From the NCBI GenBank assembly GCA_000145985.1, contig CP002098.1:1177123-1241122 (forward strand): a DNA stretch of 64,000 bases, read 5' to 3'. Of this stretch, positions 45,568 to 55,821 are shown piece after piece. The notes beneath the pieces were generated by a model that saw only the letters and a program-made list of their open reading frames with translations, ran no database searches and was not told where the DNA came from. Origin of the DNA: Ignisphaera aggregans DSM 17230 (GTDB lineage: Archaea; Thermoproteota; Thermoprotei_A; Sulfolobales; Ignisphaeraceae). The first letter of the stretch is position 1. The number at the start of each line of letters is the position of its first letter. Both the position numbers and the translations under genes were made by a program.

Positions 45568-46875
45568 TTAGAGAATCATAGGTATGCTTATAACGCTATT
45601 GTAGAACTCCTTAGGTATATCAAAACCATAGGCTATGTTGATAAAGTTCTTCCTAAACTCCACTACTTTCTTCTTCACCTCATAAACATCTTTTCTATCT
45701 ATTATTACCTCCCTTATGAATACAGCTATCTCCCTAAAATCATCTTCCTTCATACCAAATCTTGTCATCTCTTGGACGCCAAATCTAATCCCACTAGGGT
45801 TATGAGCCTTCTCCGGACTATCCCATGGAAGAAGGTTCTTATTTGCAATTATATTTGCATCTTCTAACATCTTTGCTATTTTTGCTCCTCCACCATATCT
45901 TCTAACATCTATTAAAACCATATGAGATTGTGTATAGCCTAAGTTCTCTGCAACTACCTCAAAACCTTGTTCAGCTAGTGCTTCTGCAAATCTCTTTGCA
46001 TTTCTAGTTATCTGTTTTGCATATTGCTCACCAAAGTATAGCATTTCTATTGCTGTTACAGCTACTGCTGGTAATCTATGTAGATGGTGATTACTTACAA
46101 ATCTAAGTATATTCCTCGATATAGTTTCATATATATCTCTATTATTTGTAAATATCACCCCTCCTTGTGGACCGGGAAATGTTTTATGTGTTGAAGCTGT
46201 AACTATATCTGCACCCTCATGTATTGGATTAGGCCATACCTTTCCAGCTATAAGTCCTAGAACATGTGCTACATCATGTATAATTATAGAGTTTACACTA
46301 TGTGCTATATCCGCTATTTCTCTTGTTGGATGTGGAAATAGATATACAGATGCTCCTAGTATAACTAGCTGAGGCTTTACATCTTCTATAATTTTTCTAG
46401 CTCTATCTACATCTATATTCCATTTATCTATATCGAAGGGCATTACAAATTGTTTTATCCCCATAGCACCAAGTATACCTAGCTCTGTATGGGATATATG
46501 TGCACCTGCCTGTAGACTTGGAACAACAGCTCTATCTCCAGGCTCTGCAAATGATCTAAATGCAACTGCATTTGCTATAGTACCACTTATAGGTCTAGGC
46601 TCAACAAATTCTACATTGAATAGTTTAGAGAGTAGCTCTGATGTATAAAGCTCAATTTGATCACTATATATATTCCCCTGATAAAACCTCTTCCCAGGTT
46701 TTCCCTCAGCATATCTATGCATCAAATCACTAAAATATACAGCTTCTGCAAGAGGAGACATAACGTTCTCCGATGGAATGAGGTTTATACACTCAAATCT
46801 CCTCCACCTATTATGTCTACCTACAAGTTCTATTAGCTTAGATAGCTCTATAGGTATAGACACTGTATTATACAC
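45568..46875 (-). CDS. glyA: serine hydroxymethyltransferase
   Basis: 435 residues. [21 protein letters not shown], the [13 protein letters not shown] substrate region, and [15 protein letters not shown] (PLP lysine) are diagnostic. It provides glycine and one-carbon units using the archaeal modified folate or tetrahydromethanopterin. Confidence 0.96.
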   Translation of the reverse strand: MYNTVSIPIELSKLIELVGRHNRWRRFECINLIPSENVMSPLAEAVYFSDLMHRYAEGKPGKRFYQGNIYSDQIELYTSELLSKLFNVEFVEPRPISGTIANAVAFRSFAEPGDRAVVPSLQAGAHISHTELGILGAMGIKQFVMPFDIDKWNIDVDRARKIIEDVKPQLVILGASVYLFPHPTREIADIAHSVNSIIIHDVAHVLGLIAGKVWPNPIHEGADIVTASTHKTFPGPQGGVIFTNNRDIYETISRNILRFVSNHHLHRLPAVAVTAIEMLYFGEQYAKQITRNAKRFAEALAEQGFEVVAENLGYTQSHMVLIDVRRYGGGAKIAKMLEDANIIANKNLLPWDSPEKAHNPSGIRFGVQEMTRFGMKEDDFREIAVFIREVIIDRKDVYEVKKKVVEFRKNFINIAYGFDIPKEFYNSVISIPMIL

Positions 46876-46997
46876 CTAAACAATTATCAGAAGTTTAATC
46901 TATTTTAACCTGTATTTAAATCTAGTCTATACATAGATAAACTAAAGCAAGAATAGTGTGAAGGATAATATTTTTAAAAAATGTTTGTTTTATTTGT

Positions 46998-47186
46998 TTA
47001 TCCACATTCTGGGTAGTCGTCTGGTACTTTTCCTCTAAAGTATTTCCCTGTTGCTGGATCTTGGAATAGACCTATCTTAACTCCTTTTCTACCCTTTGGA
47101 GCTAGCCCCCAGACCTTCTTAGGCACAAGCTCTTTCTCAGCTCCATCAGGTGTCTTTACTCTTACAGGTTTTGTACATGCAGCCAT
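46998..47186 (-). CDS. cren7: Cren7 chromatin protein
   Basis: About 62 residues from the ATG at 47186 (an upstream GTG at 47198 is less likely). [36 protein letters not shown] and [13 protein letters not shown] match Cren7 almost throughout. It is a crenarchaeal SH3-fold DNA-bending protein and the best lineage marker in the window. Possible lysine methylation sites are conserved. Confidence 0.95.
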   Translation of the reverse strand: MAACTKPVRVKTPDGAEKELVPKKVWGLAPKGRKGVKIGLFQDPATGKYFRGKVPDDYPECG

Positions 47187-47355
47187 ACACACACCCAAAA
47201 ACTAGTAGAAACAAAAAGATATATAAACATGACGTTAAAAACAATAGAAACTAATTACATGTGTATTAACCTTGTTAAGAATGCTGATAACATTTTGGAT
47301 ATATATAGAAACCAATAATATGACAATAATACTGGTTCAACACATGAGAAACATA

Positions 47356-47366
47356 GTTTATAAACC
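47356..47366 (+). promoter_or_regulatory. TATA box of the SRP RNA gene
   Basis: GTTTATAAACC stands about 27 bases before the first base of the SRP RNA helix, the standard archaeal box A distance. Confidence 0.75.
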
Positions 47367-47387
47367 TTGAAACATAGAACTATATAT

Positions 47388-47710
47388 GGCGCACAGGTAG
47401 GGCCAGGGGGCTCGCCCTCCCCTATACCCGAAATGGGCGTCACGCGGGGGCCAGTAACCCGCTGTATGGGTATATGGATATACCCAGAGAGCCCCAGACC
47501 GCGATGAACTCCGCCCTGTGGGGCCGGTGGTGATGGGGCTACCTCCGGAAGGAGGTAGCTACCATCTTTACAGGGGGAAAGCGGCCAGGCCCGGAAGGGA
47601 GCAACCTAACCCCTGACACCGGCGTTCACAGGTCCACGGAGTAGAGGTAAGGTCTGGGGAGCACTCTGGGTATATCCATATACCCATACAGCGGGAGCTG
47701 TGCGCCGCTC
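47388..47710 (+). ncRNA. ffs: signal recognition particle (7S) RNA
   Basis: About 320 GC-rich bases in AT-rich DNA. The ends GGCGCACAG and CTGTGCGCC pair, and the 5' and 3' strands of helix 5 pair over GGGTATATGGATATACCC-type sequence. The helix 8 core GGCCCGGAAGGGAGCAACC with GGAA tetraloop and AGCA bulge is the universal SRP54-binding site. The helix 6 loop CCTCCGGAAGGAGG binds SRP19. A T-rich stretch follows at 47720. Confidence 0.97.
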
Positions 47711-47869
47711 CATCTCGATATTATTTCATTTGGTTTAACAATTGGAGTATGGGTGATATTTGCATTACTATATTCAGCATCAACAATGTTTTCGGTAGAT
47801 CCCTATAAAGATATTTATATTTAAGAGATTGGTATAGAGTTATAGAGATCTACTACTATGAATATTATA

Positions 47870-48541
47870 TCAGCCACACCTTCCTCTTTCTACCCCCTTA
47901 ATAAATGTTGCTTCATATGTTGTTAGTATTACTCCTCTACCATCTATCAATATTCTTATATATCCTGATCCCTTCTCAAGAATACACATCTCTTTATCTA
48001 TATTCATACCCAGTTCATATAGTTTAACCATAAGGTCTCTCTTAAATGAGCATGATATACGTGTAATTATAACCTTTGTATTTGGCTCAAATAATGTTAT
48101 GGATTTATCCCCTATATCCACAAATTTCTGAGGCTCTATAGGATTTCCATGTGGACATCTAGTGGGTTTTCCAAGAAATTCATAGAGTTTATCAAATATC
48201 TCCTCTGGTAAATGTTCCATTGCATGTGCATAGCTATGGGCTTTAACTATATCGAATTTCAGTATCCTATATAGAAATGTTTCTGCAATCCTATGTTTTC
48301 GCACTATTGTTAATGCCATATCCCTTCCTTTATCGCTTAGCTTTACACCTATATATGGATCCCATATGATGTATCCATCTTTAGCAAGTTTTCTAAGAGT
48401 CTTTGAGACTGTTGATGGCGAGACTCCTAGTTCTTGAGCAATATCATTTGTTCGTACAGTTCCAAAGACTTCTTCAAGTCTGTATATAGCCTTTAGATAG
48501 TCTTCTAAAGCTCTTTTTTCAAAGGGATTCTCTATATGCAT
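47870..48541 (-). CDS. DtxR-family metal-dependent repressor
   Basis: 223 residues. N-terminal wHTH (ALEDYLKAIYRLEEV, TNDIAQELGVSPSTVSKTLRKL), dimerisation and metal-binding helices (RKHRIAETFLYRIL, YAHAMEHLPEE, CPHGNPI), and an SH3/FeoA-like C-terminal domain. It is divergent from feoBA across 97 bases. A TTTG-N7-CAAA repeat at 48565-48579 is a candidate operator; this is inferred. Confidence 0.9.
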   Translation of the reverse strand: MHIENPFEKRALEDYLKAIYRLEEVFGTVRTNDIAQELGVSPSTVSKTLRKLAKDGYIIWDPYIGVKLSDKGRDMALTIVRKHRIAETFLYRILKFDIVKAHSYAHAMEHLPEEIFDKLYEFLGKPTRCPHGNPIEPQKFVDIGDKSITLFEPNTKVIITRISCSFKRDLMVKLYELGMNIDKEMCILEKGSGYIRILIDGRGVILTTYEATFIKGVERGRCG

Positions 48542-48638
48542 AATTTTATTCCTTCTAATAAGTTTGGACTGATCAAATCTTATAAGCTTTTGTAAATATA
48601 GGAAACTCTATGAATAAACATCATAAGTAGTTGGTGTT

Positions 48639-50801
48639 ATGTTGATGGGGCATTGTGGCTGTCCATTTGCAAAGCATTGTTTTGGTATTATAGAGAGTAT
48701 TAGAAGGATTGAAGAGGAGACTAAGGGATGTGATATAAGGGTAGCACTTATTGGACAACCTAGTGTTGGTAAGTCTGCTCTTTTTAATGCATTGACAGGC
48801 GCTTCTGTGAAGGTTGCTTCTTTCCCTGGTACAACTGTTGAGTACAAGGTTGGTAGGGTTAGATATAAGGGTAGGAGTATATGTGTAGTTGATCTTCCAG
48901 GTATATATACATTAATGCCCTATACCCTTGAGGAAACAATAACAAAGTTAGCATCTATGGAGATTAAATTTGATTGGTATTTAGTTCTAGTTGATTCAAC
49001 AAGATTTGAAAGAACATTTTACCTAGCTCTAAAGGTCTTAGAACTCTTTCCAAATACAGTAGTTATATTATCGAAGTGGGATTATACTAAAAAGCTTGGC
49101 ATAGAAATAGATATTCAAGGTCTGTCAAAACACCTTGGAGTACCTGTTGTAGCAACATCTGCTGTTACTGGCTATGGGCTTGAGGAGCTTCTTGACACAA
49201 TTATTAGTAGGGGTAATACGGAGAAAGGTATTGGTGCTAGGATTTGGTATGAGGAGCTCAATGAGATTCTCTCTGGGGTTATCAAATCTCTTGGGGATAT
49301 GGCTAGAGAGAATAGGATGCATATAGATCTATTTGGAGCTATTCTAAATGTTCTTGAGGGTGATGAGGAGGTTGCTAGGTTCCTGTCTAATCTAGGGTAT
49401 AGCTCTATTGTTGATGAGGTTAGGAAGATTAGAGATGGCTATGGGTCTAGGGGACAGCATTTAGATACCTATATCGCTAAGGCAAGATATAGATATATAG
49501 ATAGACTTGTCGATATGTATGTGTCTAGGAAGGTTCCAAGATCTGTTGTCAGAGGATTCATTGATGCCATATTTATGAATAGGTTTTTGGGTCCATTAAC
49601 AGGGATACTGACTGTTCTGAGCATATTTATAGCGGTGTTCATAATAAATACAGGCTTTCCCCTGAACATAGTGTTTAGCTCTATTGGCTTAGAAGAGTAT
49701 GCCGAATATATAGAGTCTTACAGTCTCAGTGGTTTGATTGGCCAAGCCTTTGACTACATTATAAACACTGTTTACAGCTGGCTCGAGGGATTCAACACTG
49801 TTTTGGCCGACTTTATTGCTAATGGCATTATAGGAGCTGTTAGTGCCGTACTCTCATTTCTGCCCCTAGTTTTCATGGCATTCATATTTCTGTCAATAAT
49901 AGAAGACTCTGGTCTGGGGCCCAGGATAGCTGTAGCTCTACACAGTGGCTTTAGGGCATTTGGGCTTTCTGGTAGAGCTATATATCCATTTATGATATCT
50001 CTGGGCTGCAATGTACCGGGGGTTCTAGCTTCTAGAACATCTATGGATTCTATTGAGCGTCTAGAGATAATAATCTCAACACCATTTGTCATATGTCAGG
50101 CGAGACTCGTTATTCTTTTGGCACTGGTATCAGCGCTGTTCCCAGGTGATGTTGTTAGGCAGGTGGCTACAGTTGCAACAATATATCTCGGCTCCCTGGC
50201 TCTATATCTATTGACTGCAAAGATCGTCAGAATGTTTATAGTTAGAGAGAGGAGCTCACCAGAGCTTCTCTTAGAGCTTCCAGAGGTACACATGCCTTCG
50301 GCTAAAGCTGTTTGGTGGGACTCTATATCTCTAACGAAGCACTTCCTAAAGAAGGCAGGGACAGTGATATTTGGTCTCGGCATCGTGATGTGGTTTATGC
50401 TTAGCTATGGTTTTGCTGGGTATGTAGAGGATGTTTCCCAGAGCTTTGCTACCTCTATAGGCAACATATTATCACCTATCTTCGCACCTCTGGGTGTAGC
50501 ACCCTCACAGAGCTGGGTCCTTGGGCTAGCACTTTTTGCAGGTTTCATAGCTAAGGAGGGTATTCTATCAATGCTCAACCAGATATATGGTGAACTAAGC
50601 CTTAGTGCAATGGGTGTTACAACCATACAAGGGTTAGCATTCATAGTTTTATTCATGTATTACATACCGTGTATGGCAACATTAGCGACAATATACCAGG
50701 AAACAAGAAGTGTAAAGCTAACACTATTCTCCCTAGTCTACTCCTTTATAATAGCACTCATACTCTCATACACAACATACATCGTTCTATCACTCCTATA
50801 G
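48639..50801 (+). CDS. feoB: ferrous iron transporter FeoB
   Basis: 720 residues. A short Cys-rich leader (GHCGCPFAKHCFG) precedes the G-domain: ALIGQPSVGKSALFNAL (G1), FPGTTVEYK (G2), DLPGIY (G3), SKWD (G4). From residue ~310 it has about eleven membrane helices including two Gate motifs (YPFMISLGCNVPGVLASR; FAGFIAKEGILSML). ATG 48639 or 48645 may be the start. feoA follows three bases after the stop. Confidence 0.95.
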   Translation: MLMGHCGCPFAKHCFGIIESIRRIEEETKGCDIRVALIGQPSVGKSALFNALTGASVKVASFPGTTVEYKVGRVRYKGRSICVVDLPGIYTLMPYTLEETITKLASMEIKFDWYLVLVDSTRFERTFYLALKVLELFPNTVVILSKWDYTKKLGIEIDIQGLSKHLGVPVVATSAVTGYGLEELLDTIISRGNTEKGIGARIWYEELNEILSGVIKSLGDMARENRMHIDLFGAILNVLEGDEEVARFLSNLGYSSIVDEVRKIRDGYGSRGQHLDTYIAKARYRYIDRLVDMYVSRKVPRSVVRGFIDAIFMNRFLGPLTGILTVLSIFIAVFIINTGFPLNIVFSSIGLEEYAEYIESYSLSGLIGQAFDYIINTVYSWLEGFNTVLADFIANGIIGAVSAVLSFLPLVFMAFIFLSIIEDSGLGPRIAVALHSGFRAFGLSGRAIYPFMISLGCNVPGVLASRTSMDSIERLEIIISTPFVICQARLVILLALVSALFPGDVVRQVATVATIYLGSLALYLLTAKIVRMFIVRERSSPELLLELPEVHMPSAKAVWWDSISLTKHFLKKAGTVIFGLGIVMWFMLSYGFAGYVEDVSQSFATSIGNILSPIFAPLGVAPSQSWVLGLALFAGFIAKEGILSMLNQIYGELSLSAMGVTTIQGLAFIVLFMYYIPCMATLATIYQETRSVKLTLFSLVYSFIIALILSYTTYIVLSLL

Positions 50802-50804
50802 GGG

Positions 50805-51047
50805 GTGTACATGGAGGCGAAACGCATAGACAAGCTTTCATCTCTTTCACCAGGTACTAGATTCAGAGTTGTGGAGATATCGGCGGGGCCAGGGCTTAGA
50901 GCAAGGCTCATAGGGCTTGGGATAACTCTAGGTGCAGAAGGTGTGGTTCTATACAATGGCGGTGAACATATAGTCATAAATGTGAGGGGTGTTGATATAG
51001 CTATAAGCAGGGGCCAGGCATCAAAAATATTTGTAGAGATACTATAG
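50805..51047 (+). CDS. feoA: FeoA
   Basis: 80 residues, an SH3-like FeoA: LSPGTRFRVVEISAGPGLRARLIGLGITLG. The start is GTG 50805 or, three bases after GGGTG, ATG 50811. It is in one operon with feoB and likely Fe-regulated by the DtxR protein upstream. Confidence 0.93.
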   Translation: MYMEAKRIDKLSSLSPGTRFRVVEISAGPGLRARLIGLGITLGAEGVVLYNGGEHIVINVRGVDIAISRGQASKIFVEIL

Positions 51048-51050
51048 TCC

Positions 51051-52067
51051 TCATACTTCTTCTATCAACACTCTTTCAACAGCTTTTCTATGTAGCGGTG
51101 TTTGCCAAGCTATATATCGGCCAATACCAAGCTCAAGATCCTTATCCGGGGGTGGTGTATCGATCCAGAGCTCAGATAATCTCTTGTTTAACTCTATAAC
51201 CAGATTAAGCTCTATAACTCTATCCAGCAGTTTGGGAGCATCTCTAGCTCTATATAGTAAAGTATCGGGATTCTCTAGAGCTTCTCTAAGAATCTCTTTT
51301 TCAATATTGCTAAGCATATAGATGAAATTTCTAAGTCTCTTCTTAGCTATAAGATCCTCAACAACTATATCAACATTCCATCCCCTTTTATACAGTGTTT
51401 CAAGAATACGAGGATTACCTCCAGACAATCTCCATATATCTTCAAATAAAGGCTTTGGATCTGGTAGAACATTGTATAGCTCTTCAAATCCATCTCTAGA
51501 CATATTCCACAATATTTGGAATACAGACCATGTATGTCTCCCAATACGTTCTCGTGTAACACCTTCACTAGATGCAACCAATACAACTATCCTCTCATAC
51601 TCTATAGATGGCCATTCAATCATATTTAGAAAAGATTTTACTATTTGCTCAGCTTTATCCAATCCAATAGCCTGAAAGACATCGTCTGCCAATATAGCTA
51701 TCTTCTTCCTAATACCTCTTCTAACAGCGGTGTATAGAAGCTCTATAGTCTTTTCAATAACCCTAGATACATCTCCAGCGAGAGATATTCCAAGCTCTTT
51801 AACAATCTCTTTCAACTCTCTTGATATGGAGAATCTCTCCTCAACAACCTCGGCTAAAGGATTTATATGGACAACAGAATATCCGTATTCCTCCAAAATC
51901 TTTGTAGCTTGTTTAAATAATGCTGTCTTACCACATCCCTCAGGTCCATATATTACATATACAGGATATGTACCCTCCTCAGCAAACTTCTCAACTTGTT
52001 TTAAAGCTACATCCCTATCAATAAACTCTATCTTATGATCAGCAAAAAATATCTTTACTCTCTCCAT
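51051..52067 (-). CDS. archaeal ATPase (PF01637 type)
   Basis: 338 residues. VIYGPEGCGKTALFKQA (Walker A) and KIAILADDVFQAI (Walker B), then an arginine/sensor-bearing middle and a C-terminal helical domain (YKRGWNVDIVVEDL). It is convergent with feoA, with stops four bases apart. The function is unknown. Confidence 0.78.
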   Translation of the reverse strand: MERVKIFFADHKIEFIDRDVALKQVEKFAEEGTYPVYVIYGPEGCGKTALFKQATKILEEYGYSVVHINPLAEVVEERFSISRELKEIVKELGISLAGDVSRVIEKTIELLYTAVRRGIRKKIAILADDVFQAIGLDKAEQIVKSFLNMIEWPSIEYERIVVLVASSEGVTRERIGRHTWSVFQILWNMSRDGFEELYNVLPDPKPLFEDIWRLSGGNPRILETLYKRGWNVDIVVEDLIAKKRLRNFIYMLSNIEKEILREALENPDTLLYRARDAPKLLDRVIELNLVIELNKRLSELWIDTPPPDKDLELGIGRYIAWQTPLHRKAVERVLIEEV

Positions 52068-52224
52068 ATAAACACCATCTTATATCCTATCAAATTCTCA
52101 TATCTTAGCAGGAATAAATATCTCGATCTCTAACTTTAGCTATGCTATCTATCTTATGATTCTGATCAATATAGAATATCATTATTGATGTTTCTATATA
52201 GCTATAGAGGATTTATCCATGTTT

Positions 52225-52482
52225 TCATCTAGATTTGCAGCATAGCTCTATAAGTCTACTATATGTTTCTAGCCATTGCATACCCTTTTCAGTTATATAC
52301 AATAGCCCATCTTTCTCACCTATCAATCCTCTCTGTATTAGAAACTCAATAGCTCTTCTACATCTATCTGTAGGAATACCTACAGCTCTAGAAATCTCAG
52401 AGACTCTCTTTCCACTATTTCTTATCTCTAGAAGTATATTGGCTATAATATCTCTAAAGCATCTATATCTCCTCATAAACAC
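52225..52482 (-). CDS. small winged-helix protein
   Basis: 85 residues: DIIANILLEIRNSGKRVSEISRAVGIPTDRCRRAI, then LIQRGLIGEKDGLLYITEKG. This is a minimal wHTH with a short wing. A probable DNA-binding regulator of unknown target. Confidence 0.6.
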   Translation of the reverse strand: MFMRRYRCFRDIIANILLEIRNSGKRVSEISRAVGIPTDRCRRAIEFLIQRGLIGEKDGLLYITEKGMQWLETYSRLIELCCKSR

Positions 52483-52578
52483 CCCTTATGATGTAGGTCT
52501 TTCAGAACTAGTTAATATTGTTTACCCAAAAATATAATCCTATATAAAAATGTTTAGCTATATCTTGTTAGAGTCTTT

Positions 52579-52812
52579 CTATTGCTGGCTATATCTAGCT
52601 ATATTTCTGTGAAGCTTATCGCCATTATATGTTATTGCACCTGTAGGACAAAGCTTTTGACATCCTCTACAAAATTCTACACAGTTATCAGGGTTTACAA
52701 CCTTGGGCTTACCGTTTTCAACTGTATAGACTTCATGGGGGCAGAAGTTTACACATGTTAGACAACCTATACATTTCTCATAGTCTATAACTGGATACCA
52801 TGTTTTTGCCAT
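52579..52812 (-). CDS. 2x[4Fe-4S] ferredoxin-like protein
   Basis: 77 residues. CIGCLTCVNFCP and CVEFCRGCQKLCP are two cluster-binding motifs; GAITYNGD follows. The ATG is six bases after AGGTGA. It follows the HdrA-N-like gene by six bases in one operon, and so probably passes electrons to or from it. Confidence 0.88.
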   Translation of the reverse strand: MAKTWYPVIDYEKCIGCLTCVNFCPHEVYTVENGKPKVVNPDNCVEFCRGCQKLCPTGAITYNGDKLHRNIARYSQQ

Positions 52813-52818
52813 GTGTAT

Positions 52819-53172
52819 TCACCTATTGAGAGCCTCCTCTATAGCCTTTATAGCTTCCTCTGTAGTCATATTCCTTATATCAACACCTATATGTCTAGAC
52901 TCATCGAATCCTGTATCCCTGAAAATCTCTCTAAATAGTCTCTTCTGCATCTCTGGTGCACATCCAGCTACAATAATCTTTGTAATCTCGTTTGTGTTTC
53001 CCCCTAGTAGAATCTTCCAGAAATTATCTCCATCTGTTGCACATAGCTGTGGATGTATAGCTACAAAATCTATCTTTTCATTCCTTCTAAAATAGTTTAT
53101 AACCTCAAATATATTCATCTTTTGGAATGATGGACATGTCCCTTGGCATACACATAGCACTAAGCCCTTCAT
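52819..53172 (-). CDS. stand-alone HdrA N-terminal-like protein
   Basis: 117 residues. VLCVCQGTCPSFQK, then FVAIHPQLCATDGDNFW and KIIVAGCAPEMQKRLFREIF correspond to the N-terminal domain of heterodisulfide reductase subunit A (C-x-C-G ... C-S ... VVAACSP). The FAD domain is absent. Four cysteines are in positions that could hold an Fe-S centre or sulfur. It shares an operon with the ferredoxin and is divergent from a TusA-like gene, which suggests sulfur-redox chemistry. Confidence 0.72.
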   Translation of the reverse strand: MKGLVLCVCQGTCPSFQKMNIFEVINYFRRNEKIDFVAIHPQLCATDGDNFWKILLGGNTNEITKIIVAGCAPEMQKRLFREIFRDTGFDESRHIGVDIRNMTTEEAIKAIEEALNR

Positions 53173-53347
53173 CTATATCACCATAGTAATTCAGTGAAAA
53201 GATATCTATTAGCCTAAAAGTCTATGCCACAAATTGTTTATATCTAGGAATTGAGATAAAGATATTTCAATAGTTATAACACTATACACAGATTATAACG
53301 GAAAGTACTTTAAATCTTGAAACACTATCCATTTGCTAGGTGGTATA

Positions 53348-53626
53348 TTGCAGGAATACATACTTGATTTAAGTAGTGAGGAGTGTCCAAGACCTCTCAA
53401 CCTCATAATGGATGAACTTACCAAGCTTCCCAATGGCTCTACACTAAAGGCTTTATTCTCATCAAAAGACTGTTTAGAGTCTATAAAAATGGTTCTAGAT
53501 TCACTTGGTTTTAAAACAGCTTTAGAGTCTAGTGATAATGGGTTTATTCTTGTTGTTGAGAGGAGTATGGATCCCAATAAGCTTTATGAAGATGAGATAT
53601 GTCTATGTCCATGTAGAGAACAGTAA
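53348..53626 (+). CDS. tusA: TusA/SirA-family sulfur carrier with extra C-terminal cysteines
   Basis: The TTG at 53348 is four bases after GGTGG and is preferred to 53333; ~92 residues. YILDLSSEECPRPLNLIMDEL contains the TusA CPxPL site, whose cysteine carries persulfide. The end, DEICLCPCREQ, adds three cysteines not found in ordinary TusA. Divergent from the HdrA-N/ferredoxin operon. Confidence 0.82.
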   Translation: MQEYILDLSSEECPRPLNLIMDELTKLPNGSTLKALFSSKDCLESIKMVLDSLGFKTALESSDNGFILVVERSMDPNKLYEDEICLCPCREQ

Positions 53627-53708
53627 CTCTATATAAATCTATATTTATATTTTGTTTCCCAATACATTACATATTTTGCTAGTCTGTAACATAGATAAGG
53701 TTTTTAAA

Positions 53709-54752
53709 ATGAGGATAGATATTTTAGATGATAAGCATGGTGTGCTTAGGGTTAGGATAGATTCTGAGGATGATCTATGGCTTTTAAGTCTAATGATATC
53801 TAGGGGAGATATTGTTAAGGCTGTTACACTTAGGGATGTTAGTATTGGTGATGAGAAGAGGAAAATACCTATGGTTCTATCTATAGAGGTTATAAGAACA
53901 GAGTTTCAGGCTTTTACAAATAGACTTAGAGTTCATGGGATAGTTGTTGAGGGTCCTGATAGATTTGGTGTTAAGGGTTCTCACCACACAATATCTATTG
54001 ATATTGGTAGTGAGGTTACAATATTTAAGAAGGTGTGGAGCAAGGACTTTATAGAGAGTATCCTAAGATTTTCTCGACCTATAAACATACTTCTTGTTGC
54101 TGTTGATTTTGATGAATATGCAGTTGCATTGATACAGCAGCAAGGTGTTAAGATTGTTGATGAGAGGTCTGTTTCTCTTCCTGTAAGTGATTATGGTTTT
54201 GATGAGGAGAAGAATAGACTTGTTGAGGAACTTGCTAAGAAAATTGTTGATATTGCACATAGGTATAGGATTAGCGATATTGTTATAGGCTCTCCTGGGA
54301 GTCTTAAGGATGAGGTTAGGAGGAGGATATTGGAGCTAGATCCAGATATAAGGGTTTATACAGATAGTGTTGCTAATGGTGGTTATGCAGGTATTCAAGA
54401 GCTTCTTCATAGAGATGTTATTGGCAGAATGCTTAGGGATACAGCTATTGTGAAAGCTACTGAGATTCTAAATGAGTTTGACTATCTTCTTGTAAAGGAT
54501 ATTGAGAGAGTTGCTTATGGGTTAAACGATATAGAGATGCTATCCGATATAGGTGCTATTGAAAAACTTGTTATTGTTGATGAAATTGTTATGTCTGGTG
54601 ATGATAGGGAGAGGATTGATAAGATTCTTAGAGGTGTTATGGAGAGGAGGGGGGAGGTTGTTATAGTTCCCAGTAATACTCCTATTGGTGAGAGGCTGAA
54701 GATGCTTGGAGGGGCTGTAGCTATACTTAGATATAGAGTTCCAAGGGGATAG
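53709..54752 (+). CDS. pelA: archaeal Pelota (Dom34), mRNA surveillance factor
   Basis: The ATG at 53709 (MRIDILDDKHGVLRVRI) is the real start; the open frame upstream is spurious. 347 residues: N-terminal Sm-like domain (AFTNRLRVHGIVVEGPDRFG), then eRF1-like domains 2 (LLVAVDFDEYAVALI, no GGQ) and 3 (YGLNDIEMLSDIGAIEKLVI). It rescues stalled ribosomes with aEF1-alpha or ABCE1. It is a paralogue of aRF1 encoded in this same window. Confidence 0.93.
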   Translation: MRIDILDDKHGVLRVRIDSEDDLWLLSLMISRGDIVKAVTLRDVSIGDEKRKIPMVLSIEVIRTEFQAFTNRLRVHGIVVEGPDRFGVKGSHHTISIDIGSEVTIFKKVWSKDFIESILRFSRPINILLVAVDFDEYAVALIQQQGVKIVDERSVSLPVSDYGFDEEKNRLVEELAKKIVDIAHRYRISDIVIGSPGSLKDEVRRRILELDPDIRVYTDSVANGGYAGIQELLHRDVIGRMLRDTAIVKATEILNEFDYLLVKDIERVAYGLNDIEMLSDIGAIEKLVIVDEIVMSGDDRERIDKILRGVMERRGEVVIVPSNTPIGERLKMLGGAVAILRYRVPRG

Positions 54753-55781
54753 CTATTCCTTTCTAGCTACATATATAGAATCTCTATTCCTTATAATTCT
54801 AACATCAATTCTTTTGCCAATAAGCGAGGGGCTGAAGTCTATATCAACAATAGTTATATTCACATTCTCTCTATAGTCGACACCGAGAACCTCTCTCCAA
54901 AGCCAGCCAGATCCAACAACCCTAGCAACAACCCTCTCACCAACTCTATATATAGGCTCTACAGCCTTAGTCTTTCTAATACCAAAATCAAGTTTCTTAT
55001 AATGGAGAGGTACACCATATCTATTCTCTAAAACCTCTAGAAAATCTCTAAACTCACTCCATGTAGGCTCTCTTACACCTGGAATCTTTCTACCATATTT
55101 ATGAACCTCATACTTCTGAATACCAAAAGGTGGAAATCTTTTTCCAACACCTATCCTAAGACCCCACTCAACAACCTCCTCAATATCCTCATCATTTATC
55201 CCCGGTATCCATACAGGTGTAAGTGTTACATCTATATCTGTCTCCCTAACTATATACTCGACAACCTCTCTAACCCTTTCAACATTATACCAAGGTGTGT
55301 TTTGTAGATATACAGCCTTCTCCTTTCTAAGAGTATCTATACTCACATTAAATCTATCCAAACCAGCTCTAGCTAAAGCATCTACAAGCTCTTTTGTCAG
55401 AGTCCCACCCCTAGTCTCCATAGCAACCCTAGGCAGAAACTTCTTCAGTGATGAAACGAGTTCTACTATATATGGATATGTAGGTGGTTCTCCAACACCA
55501 TCTATAAGACCTTCAACAACATCTCCACCCTTATAATCATATACATATCTAACCCACTTAACAAGATGTCTCACATCAACTATATACTCTGTTTGTCTAT
55601 GCCTTGAAAAAGGACCTGCATCAACACTACAATAGATACAGCTATATGGACATATAGTTGTAGGTCTTATCTGAAGAACATTTGTACCCCTATCAATAAC
55701 TCCAAAGGCTATGTGTCCAACAAGAGGCTCTCTATCTATATATACATAGTATCTACCTCTAGAAAACCCTATAACCCTCAT
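54753..55781 (-). CDS. radical SAM protein, wyosine/elongation-factor-like type unknown
   Basis: ATG 55781 (MRVIGFSRGRYYVYI) is preferred; ~342 residues. The cluster motif is TTICPYSCIYCSVDAG, then GDVVEGLIDGVGEPPTYP and DRFNVSIDTL. The C-terminal ~70 residues look like a beta-barrel (VGERVVARVVGSGWLWREVLG), suggesting RNA or TRAM-like binding. Radical SAM chemistry is clear; the substrate is not. Convergent with pelA with no gap. Confidence 0.82.
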   Translation of the reverse strand: MRVIGFSRGRYYVYIDREPLVGHIAFGVIDRGTNVLQIRPTTICPYSCIYCSVDAGPFSRHRQTEYIVDVRHLVKWVRYVYDYKGGDVVEGLIDGVGEPPTYPYIVELVSSLKKFLPRVAMETRGGTLTKELVDALARAGLDRFNVSIDTLRKEKAVYLQNTPWYNVERVREVVEYIVRETDIDVTLTPVWIPGINDEDIEEVVEWGLRIGVGKRFPPFGIQKYEVHKYGRKIPGVREPTWSEFRDFLEVLENRYGVPLHYKKLDFGIRKTKAVEPIYRVGERVVARVVGSGWLWREVLGVDYRENVNITIVDIDFSPSLIGKRIDVRIIRNRDSIYVARKE

Positions 55782-55821
55782 ATAACAGACCCAGACACAA
55801 ATCCACTTATGCACCAGTGTA

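Noticed and set aside
47255..47443. 62-aa minus-strand ORF
   Set aside because: It overlaps the promoter and 5' part of the SRP RNA; composition is not protein-like.
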